From Protopterus annectens (lineage: Eukaryota > Chordata > Ceratodontiformes > Protopteridae), in NCBI RefSeq assembly GCF_019279795.1, contig NC_056726.1:1018711969-1018775968 (forward strand): 64,000 nucleotides of DNA, in the 5' to 3' direction. Positions 54,430 through 64,000 of this stretch are shown piece after piece (within the stretch, counting starts at the first letter, position 1; every line of letters begins with the position of its first letter). A program made the translations under genes and the position numbers. The notes under the pieces were generated by a model that saw only the letters and a program-made list of their open reading frames with translations, was not told the DNA's origin and did not search any database.

Positions 54430-57211
54430 ACCCCTTAGATTAGTTCCCTGTGCCTCTGTCCAGCAGAGCCACTGAAGTGATCCCCTAGGTAAACTTTCTG
54501 TTTCCCATCCACTTGTCAAGGTTTCTTTTGAAGAGTGTTAGCGAGGAGCTCTGCCTAATGTAGATTGGGATCTTGTTCAAAAGCAAGGGAAGTCTCTGGG
54601 ACAGGAATCTATCCCTCCAGCATGTCCTATTTATTGTTGTGGTGAGGTTTAGATCCCTAGAGCATGTGGCTTGAGGGGATAAGGCTTTCTTTAGGAGGAG
54701 CATGTCCATCAATTCTGGATTGGACATGGCCTTATATGTCAGGCAGCGATCACCTCTGAGTAGGCGGTATGCAACCAAGTACAGCTGTAGTTTCTTCAGT
54801 CGAGCTGCATAGGGCATCTGTTTGAGGCCAGTGATCCTCTTGGTGAGGTACTTCTGTGGTCTTTCCAGCTGTTGCAGGTGTCTTGTAAGGTACATCCCAA
54901 ATAGGGCGTTGTACTCTATGATGAGTCTGATGAGTGATGAGTAGAGGGGCACAATGACCTCTTTTGATCTGGATGCGAACCCTTTTGTGATTAGGTGGGC
55001 CACGTAGAAGGATTTTCTAACCACATTGGCAATGTGATTATCAAAGGTGAGATTACTATCTTCTTGGGTCCCCAGATCCCTTATTACGTTTTCCGTATTT
55101 AGGGGACTGCCACCTATGTGGTAGTTTGTGAGTACTTTGTTTTTTCCAAAGGGGATGACTATTCACTTTTTGGCATTTAGCTTGAGGCCATGATTTTGAC
55201 ACCAGGTATCTGTCTCAGTGAGACCCTTTTGGAGGATGTCTATGTCAGCTGGAGAGTCTATTATAGCCCCTACTTTGTAGTTGTCTGCAAACTTGGTCAG
55301 CCAAAGTCCTCCTGTGCTTGCCTGTACCTCTGAGAAGCATATGCTGAACAAGAGAGGTCCTAGGACTGAGCCCTGGGTAGTGCCACTTGTAACCGGTTTA
55401 GAGTCGGACCTAGCTCCCACAACTCTCACCATGTGTGTTCTGTCTGTGAGCCAGTTGGCAACCCATCTTGTGACGTAAGGGTTTATGTTCAGGCTGGTGA
55501 GCTTGTCTATGATACCAGAATGGGGAATGGTGTCGAAGGTTTTAGCAAGGTCTAGGTAGGCTGTGTGTACCACCTTTCCCTCATCTATAGCCTTGGTAAC
55601 TGTCTCAAAGAAGTTCCTTAGGTTTAGGAGGCATGATCTGCCCTTAACAAAACCAAACTGGGTAGGGTCCAGTGTTTGGAGGTTCCCAATGTCTCTGTTA
55701 ATGAGTTCCATGATGATGCGCTCCATAGCCTTACACACCAAGCTAGTCAGGCTTATAGTTCGATAGTTCCCGGGGTCTGTTGTGGCTCCACCTTTGTGGA
55801 GTGGAATAACCATTGCTGTGCACCACTCTATGGGTACGTAGCCTGTGGAGAGGCTGAGTTTGAACAGTGTGTTTAGGTGGGGGGTTAGTTTATCTTTGAG
55901 CTTGTGTAGGACACAGCCTGGGACACCATCCGGTCCCAATGATGCTCTGTTTTTGGCTTTGGAGAGGGCTGTTTTAACCTGAGTGTCTGTGATTTCAGGG
56001 ACTCTACATTCTTCTGGTATGGTTATGGGCCCTTTTGGGGGTGATAGGGGGGGGCAAAGTTTGCGCTGAACCTGTCTGACAGGATGGTGGCGATATCGGT
56101 TGGTTCAGTGTATTTTGTGCCATTCTACACTAACTTCGAGCAGATCTGAGCATTGCCACTTAGATTCTTGACATAGCTAAAGAATGCCTTGTGGTTATCT
56201 TTGGAGTCCTTTGCAATTTTTCTTTCAAAGCTCGCCTTGGATGATTTTATGAGGGATCGTAATTTCTTGCTGATACTGATCAGGGATGTCTTCCCTTCTT
56301 GGGATTTTTCTCTTTTTTTGAACTAGTTTCCTCCTTCTATTGTATAGCTTGTTTATAGCAGGAGTCCACCAGACTGGCTTCCTTTTCTTGGAGGAGTGAG
56401 TCTTGGTTTTGCTTGGGATGGCATGATCCATGCATTCTTGTAGATGCCCGTAGAATGCAATAGTAAAGGATTTTGCAGCTTGGACAGCTTTATCCTACAG
56501 CATGGGGGCTTTGAAACTTTCCACCTCTGTCTTAAGTAATGTGAAGCTTGCTTTTGAAAAGTTTTTCACGGTGGTTTTCTTGTCCAGGGGTGGGGGCAAA
56601 ATGTGGATATCCAAAGTGATTTGTTTATGGTCAGATCTAACCAGCGAGAGGTTGACCTCCAGTGTGAAACACCGGTCGCCCATGTTGGTGATGACCAGGT
56701 CCAATATGTTGTCATCTCTGGTGGGAGTGTTGACCAGTTGAAACAGGGCGTTTGAATTTATAAATTCTAGGAAATGTTGGGCAAGGGAATTACTACTTGA
56801 GTAGTTCTCCCAGTTAATGTTTGGGTAATTGAAATCATCGAATATTAGGGTGTTTGATAGGACCTTTATGTTTCCCAGTGTTTCCAGAAATACGGAATGG
56901 GGGTCCTGGAACATGGTGGGTGATCTGTAGCAAGCTACAATTTGAATTGCAGTTTTGCCCATTGTTAGTTGCACGTGGATGATCTCTGAAGCATCGTGCT
57001 GTGCCACTAACCTGGAGGTGAGGGTATCCTTGATGAATATGGATATGCCCCTGCCTTTTGTATTTTTGTTTGGGTTCTGTGGCCGAAATGTATGGTATGA
57101 GTTGTAGCCTTGTAGTGCTGGGGTGCTCTCTGGAGCCTTAAACCAGGTTTCTGTTACTGTACATATATTGATTTTCTCTATACTGAGAAGACTTCTGGCA
57201 TTAAGTAACAT
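54430..57211 (-). pseudogene. LINE ORF2 of copy 12 (broken)
   Basis: Endonuclease open for 238 codons (57211-56495): ICTVTETWFKAPESTPALQG, ACYRSPTMFQDPHSVF, FDDFNYPNINWENYS (GDFN changed to DDFN) and LVRSDHKQITLDIH. RT open for 258 codons (55939-55163): NYRTISLTSLVCKAMERIIM, FGFVKGRSCLLNLRNFFETV, AYLDLAKTFDTIPHSGI and SGTTQGSVLGPLLFSICFSE. KFADNYKVGA is motif C with FADD changed to FADN. The C-terminus (55024-54485) is in another frame. Confidence 0.9.
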
Positions 57212-57303
57212 TACCCTCAGTTTTTTGTTACTTGTGCTATTTATGGCAGTGAGTTTGTCTTTTGAGCCTTGCCTAAAAAAGGCACTATGGGGGTGGCAAG
57301 AGC

Positions 57304-57560
57304 CTATTAAGTACTAAAAACTGTTTTCTTCAAGACAAGTGAGGAAAGTTAAGTGCTGTAGTAATGTGTAGCTTATTTAGTGCTTACTATGAGTTCTGAG
57401 CAAGTGCTGAGCTCAAAGAAACAGACTTGCATGTTGAAACTAAAAAAACGGCTAGTTCTAAGAAACAAAATTAAGCTAGAAAGCTTCCCTCCAACACAGA
57501 AAGGCTTGCGGGCTTAGAAGCTTACAAAGTCTAATTTCAGAGACTTGACTGGTTCCCTGA
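57304..57560 (-). promoter_or_regulatory. 5' UTR monomer region of LINE copy 12
   Basis: Plus-strand CTAGAAAGCTTCCCTCCAAC followed by ACAGAAAGGCTTGCGGGC and AAGCTTACAAA is the inverted counterpart of the monomer junction at 28240-28290 in copy 7. It supports a tandem-monomer 5' UTR for the family. Confidence 0.6.
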
Positions 57561-57780
57561 TTTGCGTGTTTAGACTAATAAGGGACTTTTTGCTCTGCTG
57601 TGCACATTCCTTCTAACTTCTAGACAGGGTGACTTGTTTTTGTAGTTTGACCTGGGTTTATTTTGGTCTGGCACTGCCATTTCTATATACCTGTTTGTAT
57701 GATCATACAGGGCTTTTGTGTATGCCCCTGCATAGGTTTCTGTGTTTTCTGGATTTAAGGGAGCTTGGAAACTAGCTGTG
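57561..57780. other. No recognisable feature
   Basis: Sequence between LINE copies 12 and 13; possibly further 5' UTR or old flank. Nothing identified. Confidence 0.3.
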
Positions 57781-58353
57781 CCTTCCCTTAATGGGGGTAA
57801 TTTACCTTAGAGAAGTTCTGAAAGATTTTGGGGTTAGGTGAGGGGACTAGTTTTGCATTTATTTCAAGGGAGACCACTTTTTGATCTGATCTTACCAGTG
57901 AGAACATAACACTGGAGTTGTGGGTGTAGCACTCGCCCATATTTGTGAGTACCAGATTTAGGATATTTGTTCCCAGTGTAGACTAGCTGTTGCAGGTCAT
58001 TTAAATTTATAAAGTCAAGAAATCTTTGGGCCTGCATGTTAGTGGTCATGTATGCCTCCCAATTAACAGATTGGTAGATAAAATCACCCATGAGCATGAT
58101 ATTGGGCTAAAGGTGAGTGATTCTAGTGACTTTGGGTATGATGAATGAGTTTCCTAGTTCATGGTGGTGGACCTGTAGCTAGCAGGAATATGGTAATGAC
58201 TTTTTCCCATGTTTAGTTGGACATGGAGTAGCTCAAGCATGCCATTTGACCGTCTTTGAGATGAGCTTATCCTTCATGTAGATAGGTACACCACTGCTTT
58301 TTGCTCCTTCATGGTCAGCAGGTGGTCAGAATGTATGAAAGGTGCTATAGCTA

Positions 58354-58746
58354 GGTCTATATCAGTTCATCAAAGGTTAATTTCCATGAAGCTTCATTCA
58401 TCAGCCCTAATACAGCGAGCATTCACATCAGAGAACGTTCACTTCAACGAATGATTTACCCAGGGAAAGGAACGAGTTGCCTAGCATTCCCACCATCACA
58501 CAAAACACAGTATTTCAAACCCACCCATGTGGGGGGCTTCACCCCCCACCCATCTAACTATATATAACAACTTCGAGATTGTGTGACATTGGGGAAAAGG
58601 GTAAATTTCTTATGATTGCCAACTTATTCCTTTCCCTGGGTAAGTCGTTTGTTGAAGTGAACATTTGCTAATGTGAACGTTCACTTTATTAGGGTTGCTG
58701 AACAAAGCTTTGCAAAAATGAACCTTCAACAATGTGATATAGATCC
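58354..58746. mobile_element. Foldback DNA element H
   Basis: Terminal inverted arms of about 130 bp: the left GGTCTATATCAG ... TTTACCCAGGGAAAGGA pairs with the right TCCTTTCCCTGGGTAAG ... GATATAGATCC. The centre holds CAACTTCGAGATTGTGTG, a diverged family core, and a GGGGGGCTTCACCCCCC hairpin. It interrupts the endonuclease of LINE copy 13 near TATAGC (left 58347, right 58750), perhaps part of a target duplication. Confidence 0.75.
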
Positions 58747-58916
58747 ATTATAGCCATGCACTGCTGGAGTGCTTTCGGTGGCTTTGAACCATGTTTCAAT
58801 AACTGCACACATGTCAGCATTCTACAGTGTGAGGAGAGCTTCCAGGGAGTAAAGTTTCTTGTCACGACTCCTAACATTGAACTGTAACAACTTTAGCTTG
58901 AACTGAGTAGCTTTTG

Positions 58917-59486
58917 TTATGTTGGAAGGTTTGTGAATTTGGCAATGCCTAAGAAAGGCACTATATGGGCAGATAATGTTTTAGCCAACATCTGAAAGCC
59001 TAGAGGTGACAGGTGAAGACCATCCCTGACAAAGCAGTGCGGCTTATCAACCATGTCCTTCCAGGCTGACAAGTACTGGCCCCCTTTAGAATGACACCAG
59101 TAGCTAAGCCAATTGTTAAAGTTGATCATTTTCTGCTGGTCTTGTGGTATCATCTTTGGAGAAGGTAGAATACCGCTCAGTGCTGGGCTCATACCTGCCT
59201 GTGACACATATTCTGAGACCTCAATCATGTCTCTCTTCATACAGTCCAAGGAGGTACGTCTCAGGTCATTTTCACCCACGTGGACTGTGACTGTGTCATA
59301 CTGGTACTTAAAGGTAAGTGACCTGAGTATTTGCATGATCTGACAAATCCTGGCCAAGTAACTAACTGTAACCTTCCCCTTATCCAGCCTGGTAAGAGGG
59401 GCATCAGTGTGTTTCACAATGGAGTCTCCTATGACCAGAATATTAGGTTGTGGACTTTTTACTTTATGGCTTGGTACTTGAGACAC
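58917..59486 (-). pseudogene. LINE ORF1 esterase part of copy 13
   Basis: Open for 189 codons: LVIGDSIVKHTDAPLTRLD (Ser block), VTVHVGENDLRRTSLDCMKR (GxND block, GEND here), FNNWLSYWCHSKGGQYLSAW and RDGLHLSPLGFQMLAKTLS (DxxH block). All three SGNH catalytic positions (Ser, Asn, Asp/His) are present, making this the most complete esterase frame in the window. The N-terminal zinc-knuckle part is missing and the apparent start is internal. Confidence 0.85.
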
Positions 59487-59639
59487 AATGAACCCACTGT
59501 AGACAGGCCATATCAGGCCATATTAATGTCTGAATGCTAAAAGTATAGGGTATTGTAGTAATTGAGACGGAACAAAAATAAAGCAAGAATTACTGTGCTA
59601 AAGTCTAAAGATAAAATATAGCGTCTGGACAGGACCAAA

Positions 59640-59960
59640 TTCTGAAGTTGGCAATAAGTTATCTTGATGATGGTTGACAAACTGATCCTTCAGCATTGAC
59701 CTCTCATTGAGAATGATGCCCAGATCACAGACAAGGGAAACAAAGTCTAGTTGATCTCCCTACTGTAATTCATGAGGACTGCAGAGGAATATAAGTATCA
59801 ACACAGCTTCAGCCTTACTAGATTTGTGTTTCAAAGGATTAAGGGACATCCTCTCAAGAATCAAATCCAAATAGTATTTTAAAATGCTTAATTGATTACA
59901 TACATTCTTTGGAAAAAGAGGAGAGGTATAACATAAATTAATCATAGGCACTAAACAGCC
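59640..59960 (-). mobile_element. Degraded LINE RT fragment
   Basis: The minus-strand reading MSLNPLKHKSSKAEAVLI, then CDLGIILNERSMLKDQF, resembles the LNP.KTE..L ... LGV.LD..L....Q region after the catalytic box of L2-like RTs. Short, with stops. Confidence 0.45.
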
Positions 59961-60034
59961 TATAATTGCAAAGTACCTTGCAAAGGTAAGGGAAAACAGC
60001 TCTTATACTTTACAAAAAAAGCACCTAAACAGGC

Positions 60035-61009
60035 ATGTCCAAGGGTCAGCTTCCGGTGATTTCTCCTGTCGACCTGGTGAATCTGGCCATACTAGGGCAA
60101 TACAGCAACTGCCTCATGTACACAGACAATCCTCTCCTCCTACCACCCAACACTACAACCTGCAGAGATGCACTTACATAGCCAAACTGGAAGCAAAGCT
60201 CTCTCCGGCCAAGATTGTGCTAGACAGTCAAGAGGAGAAGGTTAACACCTGCATTACACCTGAAGCAACTCATAGCCCTTCAAAACCCACACCATCAACA
60301 CCCATACATAGCAACACTAAACCCACATATGCGGAGGCCCTTAACATTAACCTGTCCAAGCAACAAGGACCTCCGAAGCTGAAACGCAAAAAACACCAGT
60401 CACAACCAAAGTGACACATAGCTCAAAACACCAGTGTGCCACCCAACAACAGCCCTTAAGGCAAGACAATGTACCCAACACTTTAGTCATAGGTGACTCT
60501 ATAGTCAGGCACACTGATGTCTCACTCACCAGGCTGAACAAGGAGAAAATTACAGTCAGCTGCCTGTCGGGTGCCAGGATCAGCCACATAACACATGCAC
60601 TCAAGTCACTCCACAACAAGTATAAATATGACTCTGTCATTGTCCATGCTGGAGTGAATGACTTGAGACATACCTTCCTGGACTACATGAAAAGAGACAT
60701 GGAAGAGCTCTTGTATCATGTGGCCCAGGCAGGTAAGACCCTAGCTCTGAGAAGCATCCTGCTTCACCCAGAATTATACCACAGTATAAGGACAAAATGA
60801 TTGACTTCAACAATTGGCTAAGCTTCTGGTGTCATTCAAAGGGGATCCAGTATCTGTCTGCCTGGGAAAACATGATCAACAAACCACTATGCTTTGCCAG
60901 AGATGGTTTGCACCTGTCACCCCTGCGATTCAGGTTACTGGCTAAAGCTCTTGCCACCCCTATAGTGCCTTTTTTAGGCAAGGTTCAAAGGATAAAACCA
61001 CCACCGTAA
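60035..61009 (+). pseudogene. LINE ORF1 of copy 14 (broken)
   Basis: MSKGQLPVISPVDLVN, then YSNC where others have CSNC, so the first zinc-knuckle Cys is lost, and a frameshift in TTTCRDALT (CERCTYI elsewhere). The esterase part (60411-60800) has VIGDSIVRHTDVSLTRL, VHAGVNDLRHTFLDYMKRDM, and after a second frameshift ARDGLHLSPLRFRLLAKALA. The stop follows IKPPP. Confidence 0.88.
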
Positions 61010-61029
61010 CAGATACAAGCATGCAAAAT

Positions 61030-63819
61030 CTGAAGGTAATGCTACTCAATGCTAGAAGTCTAAACCTCAAAATGCACTCTCTCGAGGCACTCCTAAAAAT
61101 GGAGAACATCGATACCTGTGCAGTAACTGAGACCTGATTCAAGGCTCCAGAGAGCACCCCTGTAATACCAGGCTACAACTCTTACCACACTTTTCGGCCA
61201 CAAAACAAAAACTGAAACACTAAAGGTGGAGGAGTGTCCATATTCACCAATGATATTCACACCTCTAGGCTAGTTGCCCAACACAATGCATCTGAAATTC
61301 TCCAGGTGCAACTATCACTAGGTAAGACTGCAATCCAAATTGTAGCTTGCTACAGATCTCCCACCATGCCGCAAGATTCTCACTACACCTTTCTAAACAT
61401 ACTGGAAAATATTAAGATACAACCAAACACCCTAATACTGGGTGATTTCAACTACCCTGCCATTAACTGGGAAAACTACTCGAGTACCAACTCCTTTTCC
61501 CAACGATACTTGGAATTCATAAATTCCAATGCCCTGGATCAACTAATCCATTGTCCCACCAGGGGCTCCAATATCCTAGACCTGGTCATTACCAACATGG
61601 GAGATAGATGCTCCACAACTGTGGTCACCCCCTCATTGGTCAGGTTTGATCATAAGCAAATCACCCTTGACATCCTCATCCCACCCTCGCCCCCCAGTAT
61701 GGAAACTTCTTTAAAAAACTTCTCCAAAGCCAACTTCATGCTACTGAAGTCAGAAGTGACAAACTTCATGACACCCATGCAGACGGGATCTGAAAGTTCG
61801 ACTGCAGAATCTTACACTAAGGCACTGTACGAGCACATCTACTCATGCATGAATTATGCCATCCCAAATAGAACCAAGATGCTCTTCTCCAAAAAAGGAA
61901 GCCAATCTGGTGGTCCCCTGCTATAAACAAACTATACAACAGAAGGAGGAAACTGTTGCAGAAAAGAGGAAAATCCCAGGATGCAAAAAACTCCCTCACC
62001 AGCCTCAGGAAGAAGCTGAGATCCCTCATAAAATCCTCAAAAGCTAGTTATGAAAATAAAATTGCCAAAGATTCCAAAGACAACCACAAGGCATTCTATA
62101 GTTATGTCAAGAATCTAAATGGCAATGCTCAGATCTGCTCTCAGCTACAACAGAATGGCATTAAATATACTGATCCCAAGGATATTGCCAACATCCTGGC
62201 AGATCAATTTAATGCCAACTTCACCCCCCTCTCACCCCCTAAAGCGCCCGTCTCAATACTAAAAGATTGCCAAATTCCGGTAACCACGGCCACACAGGTA
62301 GAAACCTCACTCTCCAAAGCTAAGAATACAGCATCCATGGGACCAGATGACATCCCAGGCTGTATACTACATGAACTACAAAATGAACTGGCACCTCACC
62401 TGTCATGTTTAATCATAGCCTCACCTCAGGCTTTGTGCCCACTGAGTGGCGCACAGTTACAGTTATCCCACTCCACAAGGGAGGATCCACCTTGGATCCT
62501 GGGAACTACCGTCCCATCAGTCTGACAGGCCTGATCTGCAAGGGCATGGAACGCATTATCATGGAACTTATAAACAAAGACATTGGCAACCTTCAAACAC
62601 TGGAGTCCACCCAGTTTGGGTTTGTGAAGGGCCAATCTTGCCTCCTGAATCTGATTGACTTCTTCAAATCAGTCTCCAGAGCTAAGGTGGTCCACACAGC
62701 CTATCTGGACCTTGCCAAGGCCTTCAACACCATCCTCCACTCTGGAATCATAGGTAAACTTACTAAGCTGGGCATAAATCCATACATCACTTGATGGGGT
62801 GCCAACTGGCTTACTGACAGAACCCAGACTGTAAAAGTAGCCGACTCCAAATCCAGCTCCAGGCAAGTGACAAGTGGAGTACCTCAGGGTTCAGTCCTGG
62901 GACCACTCTTGTTTGGCATCTACTTCTCTGAAGTACAGGCCAACACTAAGGGACTCTGGCTAACAAAGTTCGCAGATGACTGCAAACTGGGAGCCATTAT
63001 TCAATCCTCAAATGATGTGGATATTCTACAAAAGGGCCTTACAGAAACAAATGCCTGGTGCCAGAGCCATGGGCTCAAGCTTAATGCCAAGAAATGTATA
63101 GTTATCCACATTGGAAAAAAATAGGTACCTATGAATTACCACATATGTGGCAGTACACTAAACATTGAAAGTGTGATGAGAGACTTAGGGACACAGGTGG
63201 ACAGTGGTCTCACGTTCGAAAACCACATTGCCACAACAGTCAGGAAATCCTTCTATGTGGCACACCTCATCACTAAGAGCTTTTCATCCAGGAAAAAGAG
63301 GTCATTGTCCCACTGTACTCATCCCTCATTAGACCCATTATAGAGTATAATGCCCCATTTGGTATGTACCTCACAAGACATCTGCAACAGCTGGAAAGGC
63401 CAAAGAAATACCTCACTAAAAGAATCACAGGCCTAAAGCAGATGCCATATGCTGACCATCTAAAAAAACTCCAGCTATACTCTGTGGCATATTGTCTACT
63501 CAGAGGCGATCTCTGCTTAACATACAAGGCCATGTCAAACCCTGAGCTGTTGGACATGCTCCATTTAAAGAAATCCCAATCTCTCAGAGCCACACATTCC
63601 AGGGATCTAAACCTTATCATCACAATGAACAAAACATGCTGGAGGCATAGGTTCCTGACCCAGAGACTCCCCATACTCTGGAATAGACTGCCCATACATG
63701 TCAAGCAGATCACCTCCTTGGCCCTCTTCAAAAGGAACCTTGATGATTGGATGGGAGATAGGAAATTCAACCCGGGGATCATGTCAGTCGCCCTGCTAGA
63801 CAGGGGTCCAGAGAAGTAA
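61030..63819 (+). pseudogene. LINE ORF2 of copy 14 (broken)
   Basis: Endonuclease: TCAVTET-stop (Trp lost at about 61135), SIFTNDIHTSRLVAQHNASE, LGDFNYPAINWENYSS, LVRFDHKQITLDI (SDH changed to FDH). RT: MGPDDIPGCILHELQ, NYRPISLTGLICKGMERII, FGFVKGQSCLLNLIDFF, AYLDLAKAFNTILHSGI (KAFD changed to KAFN), SGVPQGSVLGPLLFGIYFSE, KFADDCKLGAIIQSS and the C-terminus FNPGIMSVALLDRGPEK. Stops at 62793 and 63122 and frameshifts near 61926 and 63320 break it. Confidence 0.9.
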
Positions 63820-63912
63820 ATATTGTGGGAAGAAATATCCAGGGAATTGTTATGGCTAGGCTTGTATAGGCCCTAGGGCCGATAGCCTAGTACCAACCTA
63901 TGAACCTATCAG

Positions 63913-64000
63913 CATAAGACTTCAAAAACAAAAAATTAACTCTTTTATATCTCTCTAAGTGGAATGTTTACACTGTGAATAACTGGGAAGCAAGAATAGA
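63913..64000. other. Sequence after LINE copy 14
   Basis: Short flank with no recognised feature. Confidence 0.3.

Larger units (their letters stand above)
54347..57560 (-). mobile_element. CR1-like LINE copy 12 (ORF1 deleted)
   Basis: Tail TATAGGTTCATAGGTAGGTA at 54350. Minus-strand ORF2 covers 57211 to about 54430. At about 57303 the end of ORF1 (AGAGCC.. GGTGGCAAGAGCC on the plus strand) joins directly to 5' UTR sequence (57304-57560), which includes the TGTTGGAGGGAAGC monomer junction. About 900 bp of ORF1 is therefore missing while both sides are present. Confidence 0.88.
57781..59510 (-). mobile_element. CR1-like LINE copy 13 (older subfamily, 5' part)
   Basis: Minus-strand ORF1 (59486-58917) is followed by the endonuclease start (58900-58750), a foldback element (58354-58746), and endonuclease down to about 57840 (MLMGDFIYQSVNWEAYMTTN, then AQRFLDFINLNDLQQLV). 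Wording departs from the younger copies, as in copies 4 and 10. It may be the 5' half of copy 10. Confidence 0.8.
59985..63912 (+). mobile_element. CR1-like LINE copy 14 (nearly full-length)
   Basis: Starts in the last bases of the 5' UTR (CAGCTCTTATACTTTACA), then ORF1 (60035-61009), ORF2 (61030-63819), 3' UTR and tail CCAACCTATGAACCTATCAG at 63895-63911. Motif C of the RT (KFADDCKLG) is intact. Several stops remain. Confidence 0.93.

Overview
This window looks like intergenic or intronic DNA from a large, repeat-rich vertebrate genome. The clues are one spliced V2R-type (class C GPCR) exon, at least ten copies of a CR1-like LINE, L2-like LINEs, Penelope-like elements with GIY-YIG domains, a DIRS-type tyrosine-recombinase retrotransposon, hAT-like foldback elements and long (CA)n/(TA)n tracts. 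A lungfish or an amphibian would fit. That is inference from the mix of families, since nothing names the species. No bacterial-type gene, operon or CRISPR array was seen.

Layout. 1-2754: 5' half of a CR1-like LINE on the minus strand. 2830-4760: small palindromic element, two L2-like 3' ends and a foldback element. 5240-9230: degraded LINEs of several clades, with a Penelope fragment inside one. 9500-10700: old CR1-like copy split by a Penelope fragment. 10962-13480: L2-like LINE (minus) holding an 812-bp foldback element with a 9-bp target duplication. 13990-16490: L2-like 3' end, an old CR1-like copy, then (CA)n. 17672-20245: CR1-like copy with the best reverse transcriptase. 20650-21540: two foldback elements and (TA)n.

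21660-41960 is best read as one DIRS retrotransposon, all on the plus strand: left terminal repeat, gag-like ORF1, RT, RNase H, tyrosine recombinase, inverted right terminal repeat. It is blown apart by a 624-bp foldback element, three CR1-like LINEs (24550-27045, 28015-32850, 33556-37129) and a Penelope element (38988-41128). That Penelope copy ends in inverted ~183-bp repeats, each with an intact-looking hammerhead ribozyme core.

41960-48660 holds a 20-copy 43-bp minisatellite, a LINE fragment, a second Penelope copy, the V2R exon (46669-46960, minus) and a foldback element containing a SINE-like insert. 48669-59510 is a minus-strand stack of CR1-like LINEs, where two younger copies seem to have landed inside an older one. 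60000-63912 is a nearly complete plus-strand copy.

The CR1-like family has ORF1 (Cys2-Cys2 motif plus SGNH esterase) and ORF2 (AP-type endonuclease plus reverse transcriptase with FADD), tandem promoter-like monomers in its 5' UTR and an ATGAACCT-repeat tail. Every copy here carries stops, frameshifts or truncation, so none looks able to move by itself. The V2R exon is the only host coding sequence I can support.
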